Part shown: piece by piece, positions 17,499 through 25,293 of the stretch
Layout: each line of letters opens with the position of its first letter
Position numbering within the stretch: the stretch's first letter is position 1
Source: CAYJAD01 sp964368075
GTDB lineage: Bacteria; Desulfobacterota; Desulfovibrionia; Desulfovibrionales; Desulfovibrionaceae
Assembly: GCA_964368075.1 (NCBI GenBank)
Contig: CAYJAD010000006.1
Coordinates: 1 to 64,000 of the forward strand
DNA: 64,000 nt
Direction: 5' to 3'
Program-made: the position numbers and the translations under genes
The notes under the pieces: model-generated
What the model was told of the DNA's origin: nothing
What the model saw: only the letters and a program-made list of their open reading frames with translations
The model's database searches: none

Positions 17499-17826
17499 AG
17501 GATGCGCAAATATGGACGCAGATGTCAAGTGAAGAAAGAAAAATTTTCAAGATTAAAAAATTCTGCGGCCTGCACAATGCAGGCCGCAATGCTTAAGAGG
17601 AGGCTTTAAGCAAAAGGAAGGAAGGTACTTTTCTTATAGCAATTAACATACCAATTTGTCAAAAGGAAAATATTTTTCTTAAACACCCTTATTTACACAA
17701 AAAAAGGAAAATCATTTTTTATAACTACCTCTAAAAAAGTAAAAAAAATTAAACCTAATTTTTTAATTTGGGTTTACTAGGGCATTTCTCCAAATAAAAA
17801 TTTTACACACTTCCCTTTTTAACATT
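17499..17826. other. Intergenic region between CcdA-like and permease genes
   Basis: About 330 AT-rich bases. It holds the minus-strand terminator at 17565-17587 and a weaker inverted repeat near 17750-17775 (AAACCTAA facing TTTGGGTTT). There is no supported gene. It may be the scar of a lost gene or the leader of the permease. Confidence 0.45.
17565..17587 (-). terminator. GC-rich intrinsic terminator or attenuator before the permease gene
   Basis: Perfect 10-bp stem GCGGCCTGCA / TGCAGGCCGC with a 3-base loop. On the minus strand it is followed by AGAATTTTTT, which fits an intrinsic terminator. It lies about 240 bases after the ccdA-like gene and about 70 before the permease, so it may be an attenuator of the permease rather than the end of the ccdA operon. 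Confidence 0.7.
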
Positions 17827-18534
17827 CTACATTTGAAATCCTAAATGAAACATATAAAAACCCATAGCCAACAAAGCTAAAGCAAGAAGCATGGTTAAAG
17901 TTTTACTTATGCGCCCGTATTTTTCACTTTGGGAAAGTTTTTGTACAAAACCCACAGATGTACCCGCTATAACCGCAAGTATACCATGCCCTAAAGAATA
18001 TAATAAGAATAGCAAAATGCCAAAAGCAAGACTGCCCTTACCCGCAACAATAGCAATGAGTGCAATGAGAACTGGCGTAGAGCAAGGTGAAGAAAAAATA
18101 CCACCCAATATGCCAGCCAAAAAAGCGCCTACAAAACCTTTTTTTGTGCTTTTACTTAATAAATGGCTTGAGGGTATAAATTGATAAATACCTAACATTT
18201 GCAACACCATAAGCATCATTAATGTGCCTAAAACAAAATACCACCAAGAAGCAGTAGTACCTATAAGCTCACCAGCTAGTGAAGCTAAAATTCCAAATAA
18301 TGTAAAGGTTAAAGCACTGCCCAAAGCAAAAGTAAGGGAGAGCATGAAAGCTTTTTGCGTATTGCGTTCTTGCGTTGCGCTTTGCGTTCCACCCACATAG
18401 CCCACTATAAGAGGAACACTGGATAAAGAGCAAGGAGTAAAGGAAGTTAACACCCCTGCCAAGAAAGCAGCCAAAGGTGCAAACCATGTAACATTTTGTA
18501 AAAGTTGCGATAACTGTGACAGTAATGCATCCAT
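17827..18534 (-). CDS. CcdA/DsbD-like membrane thiol-disulfide transporter
   Basis: Carries reducing equivalents from cytosolic thioredoxin across the inner membrane to periplasmic thiol proteins. About six helices. The two conserved half-repeat cysteines are present: SFTPCSL (Cys35) and SSPCSTP (Cys151), placed as in CcdA. ATG at 18534 starts one base after the stop of the upstream thioredoxin-like gene; a GTG at 18543 is an alternative. It is third gene of an arsR-thioredoxin-ccdA operon, so it most likely reduces that membrane-anchored thioredoxin. A role in cytochrome c maturation is possible but less likely here. Confidence 0.85.
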   Translation of the reverse strand: MDALLSQLSQLLQNVTWFAPLAAFLAGVLTSFTPCSLSSVPLIVGYVGGTQSATQERNTQKAFMLSLTFALGSALTFTLFGILASLAGELIGTTASWWYFVLGTLMMLMVLQMLGIYQFIPSSHLLSKSTKKGFVGAFLAGILGGIFSSPCSTPVLIALIAIVAGKGSLAFGILLFLLYSLGHGILAVIAGTSVGFVQKLSQSEKYGRISKTLTMLLALALLAMGFYMFHLGFQM

Positions 18535-18535
18535 C

Positions 18536-19051
18536 CTATACACCTAGTTCTTTCAAAATATGGCGCATCTGCTCTTCGCTTAATCCCCCCTGATGCACAG
18601 TAAAGAGATGTTCATTGGTTTCTTTATGTGCATACATGGTGAATTTCATATTTTTGGCATCCTTTGGTACATAGGGTGTGCCATCGGCATTAAAAATGAG
18701 CTGTGTGGGAATAACTTGCACAGGAAATCCTTCAGCAGCCTGAGGATTTTTCCATACATCCACAAATTTTATTAAAGCCTTATTTTGCATTTCAATATTA
18801 AGTTTAACCAAGAGGGGAGCCATCTCTTTACATGGAATACAAGAATCTGCCCCAAAATCTATAATTATGGGGACGTTCATTTTTTTTAAAGCACTAAGAT
18901 CAAGTTTTGTAGCTATAAGCCCAAATTCACTATTATGAGAAGATGCTAAATGTACAGAGCTATCTTCTTTGTTTTTTTGCATAAACCATAGGCCACCGAT
19001 TCCCAAAATCATACAAAGGGGAACAATAATTTTAAGCAATTTTTGTGACAT
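18536..19051 (-). CDS. Membrane-anchored periplasmic thioredoxin-like protein
   Basis: 171-residue thioredoxin-fold protein with an N-terminal membrane anchor (about 7-24) and a redox motif CIPC (Cys71, Cys74) in DFGADSCIPCKEMAPLL. A central insertion precedes the cis-Pro region (VIPTQLIF). It sits in the periplasm and would receive electrons from the CcdA-like protein whose gene follows directly. AAGGA precedes the ATG. It lies 83 bases after an ArsR repressor gene, implying control by metalloid, metal or redox stress. The reduced substrate is unknown. Confidence 0.82.
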   Translation of the reverse strand: MSQKLLKIIVPLCMILGIGGLWFMQKNKEDSSVHLASSHNSEFGLIATKLDLSALKKMNVPIIIDFGADSCIPCKEMAPLLVKLNIEMQNKALIKFVDVWKNPQAAEGFPVQVIPTQLIFNADGTPYVPKDAKNMKFTMYAHKETNEHLFTVHQGGLSEEQMRHILKELGV

Positions 19052-19134
19052 GTTTTTTTATCCTTGTATTAAGCCTCCTGACTCATTCGAGGGACGGAGT
19101 GCTGAAAAATGTTATTTTTTACCTACTACCCACT

Positions 19135-19425
19135 TTACTCATCAGACGCTTCTTGCACCTGAGTTATTTCCAATAAGAGAGCCTTGGCAAGAGAGCAGCC
19201 TTCCTGACTAATTTTATAATGTGTCCATTTACCCACTGATCTACTCACTACCAATTGAGACTGACATAAAATTTTCATATGGTAGGATAAAGAAGATTGC
19301 CCAATATCTAATTCTTGCGAAATATTGCATGCGCATTGTTCGCCGTGACGCAATAATTCTAAAATAGCAATGCGATTTTCATCGCAAAGTGCTTTGAATA
19401 CCCTTGCTTTATCTTTATGCTCCAT
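19135..19425 (-). CDS. ArsR-family metal/metalloid-responsive repressor
   Basis: 96-residue winged-helix repressor. The recognition helix region DIGQSSLSYHMKILCQSQLV fits ArsR/SmtB. Cys31 and Cys33 (GEQCACNIS) sit where ArsR has its CxC arsenite-binding pair at the start of the DNA-binding helix; Cys14 and Cys54 could add a ligand. It heads the thioredoxin-CcdA operon and has repeats resembling its own operator just upstream. The sensor pair points to As(III), Sb(III) or a thiophilic metal, but arsenic efflux or reductase genes are absent from the window. Confidence 0.85.
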   Translation of the reverse strand: MEHKDKARVFKALCDENRIAILELLRHGEQCACNISQELDIGQSSLSYHMKILCQSQLVVSRSVGKWTHYKISQEGCSLAKALLLEITQVQEASDE

Positions 19426-19809
19426 ATAATTTCCTCATATCAAAATTTTTTGTTGTTTAAATCTCATATCAAAAAATGTCAATATGTGAAAATGTTCCAG
19501 ACACAAGAGGCGCATTTTTATTTAAAAAATTTCAAAAGAAAAAAGCCTTTGCCTTTTATATATTTTTGCCTAAAATGCCTAGGCAAAAGGGGCACTTTAT
19601 AGCAGTCTATTGCTAAGTGTCGGCTGCGTAATCAAAGAAGATGATTATCACAGTGTATACATATAACATACTACTTATATTGATCTATTCTTTGATATTT
19701 CACATATTTTAAACAAAAGCGCAAATTTGCGTTTTTCCAGAGAAACAACGCTTTTTAACGCTTCCTTTGTATGTCACAGACATCAAAGAACAACATTACA
19801 GGAAATACT
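19426..19809. other. Divergent intergenic region (arsR / YchJ-like)
   Basis: About 380 AT-rich bases. It contains the putative ArsR operator and promoter (19434-19486) and a small hairpin at 19564-19588 (TTTTGCCT with AGGCAAAA). No supported gene. Confidence 0.5.
19434..19486 (-). promoter_or_regulatory. Putative ArsR operator and promoter of the arsR-thioredoxin-ccdA operon
   Basis: CTCATATCAAAA occurs twice as a direct repeat (19434-19445 and 19463-19474, 29 bases apart). The second copy opens a dyad CATAT-N12-ATATG (19465-19486). On the minus strand this dyad includes TTGACA, a perfect -35, so repressor binding would block RNA polymerase. The -10 is poor (TAAACA at 17 bases). Confidence 0.5.
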
Positions 19810-20301
19810 ATGAATCTTTGCCCTTGCGGAACACAAAAAGACTATGAAAATTGTTGTAAGCCATATCACGATGGAGAAAAAGTACCTTCTGCCGAAGCCC
19901 TAGTTCGTGCACGTTATACAGCCTTTTCTTTACATAATTTTCAATTTATTATTGATACGACACACCCCATCTATAGGGACGAACTTGATGACAGCAATAT
20001 TTCCGACAATATGGCTGGCATTATTTGGCATCAGTTACACATCAAAGAATGCGGACAAGAACCTGCTAAAGATGGCAAAGGTATGTTTGATACTGTAACT
20101 TTTTCTGCCATGTATGAAATTGACAAAAACGTCTACAGTCTTTCTGAAAAAAGTTATTTTCAAGAAGAAGATGGAAAATTATACTACCTTGAAGGCATAT
20201 CACATCGCCCTGAAGGATATAAACGCCCAGAGCCAAAAATAGGGCGCAATGATCCTTGTTCTTGTGGTAGCGGTAAAAAATATAAAAAATGTTGTGGCTA
20301 G
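19810..20301 (+). CDS. YchJ-like SEC-C zinc-motif protein
   Basis: 163-residue cytosolic protein with a Cys cluster at the N terminus (CPCGTQKDYENCC) and a SEC-C motif at the C terminus (DPCSCGSGKKYKKCCG), which binds zinc as in SecA. The middle is the YchJ/UPF0225 domain, an NTF2-like fold (AEALVRARYTAF). Cellular role is unknown. The start at 19810 is preferred to 19771: AGGA lies at good spacing and the Cys cluster then begins the protein. It is 12 bases upstream of a second Cys-cluster gene, so the two are probably co-transcribed. Confidence 0.82.
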   Translation: MNLCPCGTQKDYENCCKPYHDGEKVPSAEALVRARYTAFSLHNFQFIIDTTHPIYRDELDDSNISDNMAGIIWHQLHIKECGQEPAKDGKGMFDTVTFSAMYEIDKNVYSLSEKSYFQEEDGKLYYLEGISHRPEGYKRPEPKIGRNDPCSCGSGKKYKKCCG

Positions 20302-20313
20302 TAGGGAGTACCC

Positions 20314-20766
20314 ATGGCACGGCCTCATGTTTTGCGTCAAATTAGGCGCTTTTGTTTAGATTGTCAGGGCAATGCCGCTACAGCAGTGAAAGCATGTTCT
20401 GATGAAAACTGTAGTTTATGGCCTTGGCGCTGTGAAGAAACAACGCAACAACGCATTGCGCAAATAGCTGTAGAAAACGCAACAGCTTTATCTTCTGATT
20501 CCTTGGCTTTATCAGAAAATGAAGAAAATAAAACACGACAAATAGAGCACAGTGCACGTATAACAACAAACATGGCCCAAAAAGCCTTGCGCATTATTCG
20601 GCGCCATTGTTTAGCCTGTGCCGGACATAGAAAAGATGTGCGTGTTTGCACAGCAAAAGAAGAGTGCCCTTTATGGTCATTACGGTTTGGAGTATACCCT
20701 GCCACCTATAAAAGGGTACGCGAACGAATAGCCAGAGGTAGACAGCGCAGTCTCTTTGATATGTAA
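20314..20766 (+). CDS. Protein with duplicated four-Cys LW motif
   Basis: 150 residues, basic. Two related zinc-binding-type modules: LRQIRRFCLDC with Cys14, 17, 28, 33 and SLW, and LRIIRRHCLAC with Cys99, 102, 112, 118 and PLW. The pattern C-x2-C-x9/10-C-x4/5-C-(S/P)-L-W is recognisable and looks like an internal duplication split by a polar linker of about 60 residues. Single-module forms with CPLW are familiar to me from delta-proteobacteria and their phages, but I know no assigned function. The positive charge suggests nucleic-acid binding. It probably shares a transcript with the YchJ-like gene. Confidence 0.65.
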   Translation: MARPHVLRQIRRFCLDCQGNAATAVKACSDENCSLWPWRCEETTQQRIAQIAVENATALSSDSLALSENEENKTRQIEHSARITTNMAQKALRIIRRHCLACAGHRKDVRVCTAKEECPLWSLRFGVYPATYKRVRERIARGRQRSLFDM

Positions 20767-20787
20767 CTTTTCAGCATGCTCGCAATA

Positions 20788-20824
20788 CATCTTTCTCAAT
20801 ATGGATGCGATATTGAGAAAGATG
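20788..20824 (+). terminator. Terminator-like hairpin before pgi
   Basis: A perfect 15-bp stem (20788-20802 with 20810-20824) with a 7-base loop. A T run (CATTTTTTATC) follows only about ten bases later. It lies just after the four-Cys gene stop and 44 bases before the pgi ATG, so it probably ends the upstream operon. Confidence 0.55.
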
Positions 20825-20867
20825 AAAGAACTCTCATTTTTTATCATAATAATATAAAGGAAAATAT

Positions 20868-22199
20868 ATGTCACAAAAGCACAGCTTACAATGGTCTCAT
20901 GCCTTTATTGATAGAATGGAAAAAGTTACGCCTGTAAATAAAGCCGATAGTCTTGGGGCGCGGCTCAGCGAAGAATTAGCCACCTTGCCTTTTTTAACCA
21001 TGACCTATCGAGAAGAATTGGAACAAGATATGGCCAAGGTTTTACCCCATTGCCAAAAATATGAACACATGTTGGTATTGGGCATCGGTGGTTCTGCTTT
21101 AGGCGCGCGTGCCTTACAAAAAGCTTTTATGCCAGGGCAAGATGGACCTAGCCATCAAGGCCCTTGGCTTTGGATTGCTGATAATGTGTGCCCTGCAACC
21201 TTTACTTCTTGGCTTGACAAATTACCTCCGGAAAAGACTATGATAGTGTGCATCAGTAAATCTGGTGGTACCATAGAAACATTATCGCAATATTTTCTTT
21301 GCTGCTCTTGGCTCAAAAAACATAGAGGACAAGAATGGACAAAGCAAATGGTGCTTATTACCGATAAACATAAAGGCTTTTTGCGCCAAGAAGTGCAAGA
21401 GCACGGCTTTTCCTCTCTCACAGTTCCGGACAATTTAGGCGGAAGATACTCTGCTCTTTCTGCTGTGGGCATGTTGCCGGCCGCTTATATGAATATGGAT
21501 TGGAAAGGATTGTTAGATGGTGCAGCCTCGGTGGCGGCTCCCTTAGTAGCAAACCCACATAATATAGGGCAACACCCTGCCTATTCTTTGGCTACGTGGG
21601 CGCATGCCTTAGAGCAAAACAACTATTCTGAGATAATTTTCTTCTCTTATATTCCGCAATGGGCAACCTTTGGCCCATGGTTTGCGCAGCTTTGGGCAGA
21701 AAGCCTTGGCAAAGAAGGCAAAGGTACCATGCCCATAGCCGCTGTGGGAGCCACCGACCAGCATTCGGTGAACCAAATGTTTTTGGATGGGCCACGCAAT
21801 AAAGCTTGTCTTTTTCTTGGTACAGATTCCTTACCCCAAGGACCAAAATTTACAGAAAAGCTTCCAGAATCGTGGCAGTGGTTGCAAGATAAATATTTTG
21901 GTGAACTTTTGCAGGCTGAAGCCTTAGGCACAGCCATGGCCTTAACACAGCATAAAGTGCCCATGGTACATATGCAAATGGCTAGCATTGATACAGCTGC
22001 CGCCGGCGCCCTTATGCTTTTATTAGAAGCCGCAACAGTATTCACCGGTTGGCTTATGGAAATCAATCCCTTAGATCAGCCTGCTGTGGAACTGGGCAAA
22101 CGCTTGGCCAATGCCCGTTTAGGAGCACCTAATTTAACCAAAGAAAATGCAGATCTTGCTACCTATTTAGGTATACAAGAAAAAATTCAAAACTTTTAA
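20868..22199 (+). CDS. pgi: Glucose-6-phosphate isomerase
   Basis: Interconverts glucose-6-phosphate and fructose-6-phosphate in the cytosol, for glycolysis/gluconeogenesis and supply of sugar nucleotides. Visible: the SIS-domain phosphate-binding block LVLGIGGSALGARALQ, the ISKSGGTIETL motif and a C-terminal helix with the conserved Gln/Val/Glu-rich NPLDQPAVELGK. At 443 residues it is the shorter bacterial form (Bacillus type) rather than the 550-residue enteric form. AAAGGAAA precedes the ATG. It is transcribed alone and ends in the terminator at 22226. Confidence 0.93.
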   Translation: MSQKHSLQWSHAFIDRMEKVTPVNKADSLGARLSEELATLPFLTMTYREELEQDMAKVLPHCQKYEHMLVLGIGGSALGARALQKAFMPGQDGPSHQGPWLWIADNVCPATFTSWLDKLPPEKTMIVCISKSGGTIETLSQYFLCCSWLKKHRGQEWTKQMVLITDKHKGFLRQEVQEHGFSSLTVPDNLGGRYSALSAVGMLPAAYMNMDWKGLLDGAASVAAPLVANPHNIGQHPAYSLATWAHALEQNNYSEIIFFSYIPQWATFGPWFAQLWAESLGKEGKGTMPIAAVGATDQHSVNQMFLDGPRNKACLFLGTDSLPQGPKFTEKLPESWQWLQDKYFGELLQAEALGTAMALTQHKVPMVHMQMASIDTAAAGALMLLLEAATVFTGWLMEINPLDQPAVELGKRLANARLGAPNLTKENADLATYLGIQEKIQNF

Positions 22200-22225
22200 T
22201 TTTGTAAAAAATACGCCTAATTCAT

Positions 22226-22274
22226 AAAGAGTAACAATACGGCACTCTACGAAGCTGTTGCATTGTTACTCTTT
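22226..22274 (+). terminator. Intrinsic terminator after pgi
   Basis: A perfect 13-bp stem AAAGAGTAACAAT / ATTGTTACTCTTT (22226-22238 with 22262-22274) with a 23-base loop; the closing arm ends in TCTTTTA. It lies 27 bases after the pgi stop. Confidence 0.65.
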
Positions 22275-22298
22275 TACTCAAGCAGTTTTTTACAGTGA

Positions 22299-23795
22299 AT
22301 GAACTCTTATATGACATACACACCACATAACCAAAAGCAGGAAATAAAAGATTTACCCCTTTCTTACGCTAGAAGATTGTCATGGTTTTCTTTTATCCTC
22401 ATTCTTACTTCTTCCCTTGCGCTTTCCATTTTTATTGCCAATTCTGCCAGAAATAATTTACTCACCAAACATGAAGAATTTGCTGACTTGTTGGCACAAA
22501 ATTTAAATCACCAAATATATCAAAGATTTACAGTGCCAACCGTTATTGCATATGGGCGTATTGCTTTAAAACAACCCATTCAATATGAAAGGTTAGACAA
22601 AGTAGTGCGCTCTGTTATGCACGGTCTTAAAATTCAACGTTTTCGCTTATATGACTTTGGCCGTGTGGTAGCCTATTCTACAGATAATGAAGACCTTGGG
22701 CGTAGTGGTTTAGCCCCTGCTGCCGTCAACGAAGCGCTAAAAGGAAAAACCAGTAAAGCAGAGCTTCTTACCAGCTTTCCTGTTTGGCAAGCCCCTTTCC
22801 GACTTCCTTTAGAGCCTGGTTCTTTTACTTTACGAACTATTTACCCTCTTACGGGGCAAACACGCTCAAAAGATGGCGTTATAACCAATCATATTATAGG
22901 TGTTTTAGAATTAAGCCAAGATATTACTGAGGATTACACATCAGTTCTGGCCTTCCAAGGCCTTATTGTAGCCACATGTTTATTTTCTTCTGTGTTACTC
23001 TTTATTTTTCTTATGGTGATTATCCGCCGTACTGAAAAATTATTAGCTTTTCGTGTGGCAAAAAATAAAGCTTTAGAAAATGAATTACATAGCAAAGAAA
23101 AACTTATTAGCATGGGCCGTGTTATTGCCAGTATTGCCCATGAAATTCGCAATCCTTTAGGTATTATCCGATCAAGCTCTGAATTTTTGCTTAAAAGGCA
23201 AAAAGAAAAAGAAACTGATAAGGCCTCACAAAAAATTCTTACCGCCATTCATGATGAATCGTGCCGTTTAAGTCAGACTATTAATGATTTTTTAGACTAT
23301 GCGCGTCCACGACAACTTAAAGAAATTCCAGTAGATATTAATAAAGTTTTAGATGAAGTCATGGCTTTTTTAGATGGCGAATTTACCCGCTGCCAAGTGA
23401 GTGTGGAACGAGAATTAGAAGAAGAACTTTTTGTTGTTGGCGATAAAGATTTACTGTATCGTGCTTTTTATAATATTTTAGTTAATGCCCAGCAAGCTAT
23501 AGATGGCCCAGGCATCATCACCATAACAGGCAAAAAAAATATTTCGAATATAGAAGTTATCTTTATTGATTCAGGACCAGGCTTTCCAGAAGATACCATA
23601 GAAAATATGTTTGATCCTTTTTTTACCACCAAAGATAATGGCACCGGTCTTGGCTTGCCCATTGTAAAAAGCATTATTTCAAGTCACAACGGAAATATAA
23701 TGTTGGCAAATACTGTAGATGGAAATGCTCAGGTTAGCATTAACTTTACAGTACCTGCCACCATATCAACCCCTGCCCCCACTGCTGGGAAATAA
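22299..23795 (+). CDS. Membrane sensor histidine kinase (NtrB/ZraS class)
   Basis: 498 residues: first membrane helix (about 29-49), a periplasmic sensing domain of about 170 residues, second helix (about 218-242), then the kinase. H-box phospho-acceptor His281 in SIAHEIRNPLG; N-box NILVNAQQAI; G boxes DSGPGFPE and GTGLGLPIV. It phosphorylates the sigma-54 activator encoded 15 bases downstream. The periplasmic part shows no recognisable ligand pocket. The ribosome site is weak. Zinc/envelope-stress, nitrogen or flagellar control are all possible; sequence alone does not decide. Confidence 0.88.
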   Translation: MNSYMTYTPHNQKQEIKDLPLSYARRLSWFSFILILTSSLALSIFIANSARNNLLTKHEEFADLLAQNLNHQIYQRFTVPTVIAYGRIALKQPIQYERLDKVVRSVMHGLKIQRFRLYDFGRVVAYSTDNEDLGRSGLAPAAVNEALKGKTSKAELLTSFPVWQAPFRLPLEPGSFTLRTIYPLTGQTRSKDGVITNHIIGVLELSQDITEDYTSVLAFQGLIVATCLFSSVLLFIFLMVIIRRTEKLLAFRVAKNKALENELHSKEKLISMGRVIASIAHEIRNPLGIIRSSSEFLLKRQKEKETDKASQKILTAIHDESCRLSQTINDFLDYARPRQLKEIPVDINKVLDEVMAFLDGEFTRCQVSVERELEEELFVVGDKDLLYRAFYNILVNAQQAIDGPGIITITGKKNISNIEVIFIDSGPGFPEDTIENMFDPFFTTKDNGTGLGLPIVKSIISSHNGNIMLANTVDGNAQVSINFTVPATISTPAPTAGK

Positions 23796-23810
23796 AACCA
23801 AGGATACAGT

Positions 23811-25190
23811 ATGAATGATAAAGCGCATATCCTTATAATTGACGACGAAAAAAACTATTTGCTCATCCTTGAAACTGTGCTGCAAGATGCAGGATATAAT
23901 GTTACCGCTATTAATGACCCTGAGACTGCTCTGACATTTTTAGAAGAGTCTGAAGTAGATGTGGTTATCACAGACATGAAAATGCCACGTCTTACAGGCC
24001 GCGATGTTCTAGAAAGGGTCAAAAAAAGCTGGCCACATATTCCTGTGCTCATTATGACAGCCTTTGGAAGCATTGAAAGTGCTGTAGAAGTCATGAAATA
24101 TGGTGCCTTTGATTATATCACCAAACCCTTTGCCAATGATGAATTAATACTTTCTTTGCATAATGCTGTGGAATTATCCACAGCACACAGGCAATATAAA
24201 CTTTTACAAGAAGCCATGGAAATTCGTTATGGCACACATCAAATTATAGGGCGCAGTCGCGGTATACGCGATGTTTTTACCATGATTGATCGTGCTGCCC
24301 CCAGTAAATCCACCGTACTCATTACTGGCGAATCTGGTACAGGTAAGGAATTAGTAGCCAGAGCCATTCATGTGACTTCCCCACGCAAAGAAGCGCCATT
24401 TATTTCTGTCAATTGCATGGCTCTTAATCCAGGTGTGCTAGAAAGCGAGCTCTTTGGACATGAAAAAGGTTCATTTACCGGTGCTGTGGCCATGCGAAGA
24501 GGGCGATTTGAACAAGCCAATGGCGGCACGTTATTTTTAGATGAAATTGCAGAACTTACCCCTGATTTACAGGTAAAGCTTTTACGTGTCTTACAAGATA
24601 AGAAATTTGAAAGAGTTGGTGGCGATGAACAAATTGAAGTAGATATTCGTGTAGTGGCTGCCACCAACAAAAGTTTATTACAACTGGTAGAAACCGGCCA
24701 ATTTAGAGATGACCTTTTTTATAGACTCAATGTAGTAGAAATACATTTACCACCATTACGTGAAAGACGTGAAGATATACCCCTCTTGGTGGCACATTTT
24801 GCCGCAGCTTTTGCCGCAGAAAATGAACTTAATCCAAAAGTTTTCAACTCAGGGGCATTGAATTATTTGATGGCCTATGAATGGCCGGGTAATATTCGTC
24901 AATTGCAAAATATTGTAGAACGTTGCACGGTGTTGGTACAATCAGAAACCATTGATGTGGAAAACTTACCGCCGGAAATTCGTGACGAAGAAGCCCAATA
25001 TAAAAGCGCTGTGGATCTTTTACCTGTACAATTAGATTTGGGAGACACTTTAGAAAAAATTGAAGCGGCTCTTATTCGCCGCGCCTTGGTGCGTACTGAA
25101 TTTGTTCAAGTAAAAGCCGCTGAACTTTTAAGTATTTCTAAGAGCTTATTACAGTATAAGTTAAAAAAATACAGTATTGCCGGTCATTAA
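23811..25190 (+). CDS. Sigma-54-dependent response regulator (NtrC/AtoC class)
   Basis: 459 residues: receiver with phospho-acceptor Asp55 (VVITDMKMP), AAA+ domain with Walker A GESGTGKE (173-180), the sigma-54 contact loop as GSFTGA (220-225; Ser replaces the usual Ala of GAFTGA), Walker B LFLDEIAEL, and a C-terminal Fis-type helix-turn-helix (AAELLSISKSLLQYKLKKY). It drives RpoN promoters after phosphorylation by the adjacent kinase. flgE and possibly fliD have RpoN promoters in this window and could be targets, but no enhancer site can be assigned. Confidence 0.9.
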   Translation: MNDKAHILIIDDEKNYLLILETVLQDAGYNVTAINDPETALTFLEESEVDVVITDMKMPRLTGRDVLERVKKSWPHIPVLIMTAFGSIESAVEVMKYGAFDYITKPFANDELILSLHNAVELSTAHRQYKLLQEAMEIRYGTHQIIGRSRGIRDVFTMIDRAAPSKSTVLITGESGTGKELVARAIHVTSPRKEAPFISVNCMALNPGVLESELFGHEKGSFTGAVAMRRGRFEQANGGTLFLDEIAELTPDLQVKLLRVLQDKKFERVGGDEQIEVDIRVVAATNKSLLQLVETGQFRDDLFYRLNVVEIHLPPLRERREDIPLLVAHFAAAFAAENELNPKVFNSGALNYLMAYEWPGNIRQLQNIVERCTVLVQSETIDVENLPPEIRDEEAQYKSAVDLLPVQLDLGDTLEKIEAALIRRALVRTEFVQVKAAELLSISKSLLQYKLKKYSIAGH

Positions 25191-25223
25191 TAGAGTATAT
25201 ACTAAAAAACACATTTTAAAAAA

Positions 25224-25264
25224 TATGGCGACAGAATCTTCTAAAGAAAGATTTTGCCGCCATA
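25224..25264. terminator. Bidirectional terminator between response regulator and M23 peptidase
   Basis: Outer stem TATGGCG / CGCCATA and inner stem AATCTT / AAGATT, separated by an internal loop. T-rich sequence follows on the plus strand (ATTTTTTATTCTT) and A-rich sequence precedes it. It sits between converging genes. Confidence 0.75.
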
Positions 25265-25293
25265 ATTTTTTATTCTTATAATTTGCTGAGCTG

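Noticed and set aside
17499..17528. TTGACA at the start of the permease reading frame as promoter
   Set aside because: No -10 at 16-18 bases; the nearest TATGAT is at 23 bases, so I did not list it.
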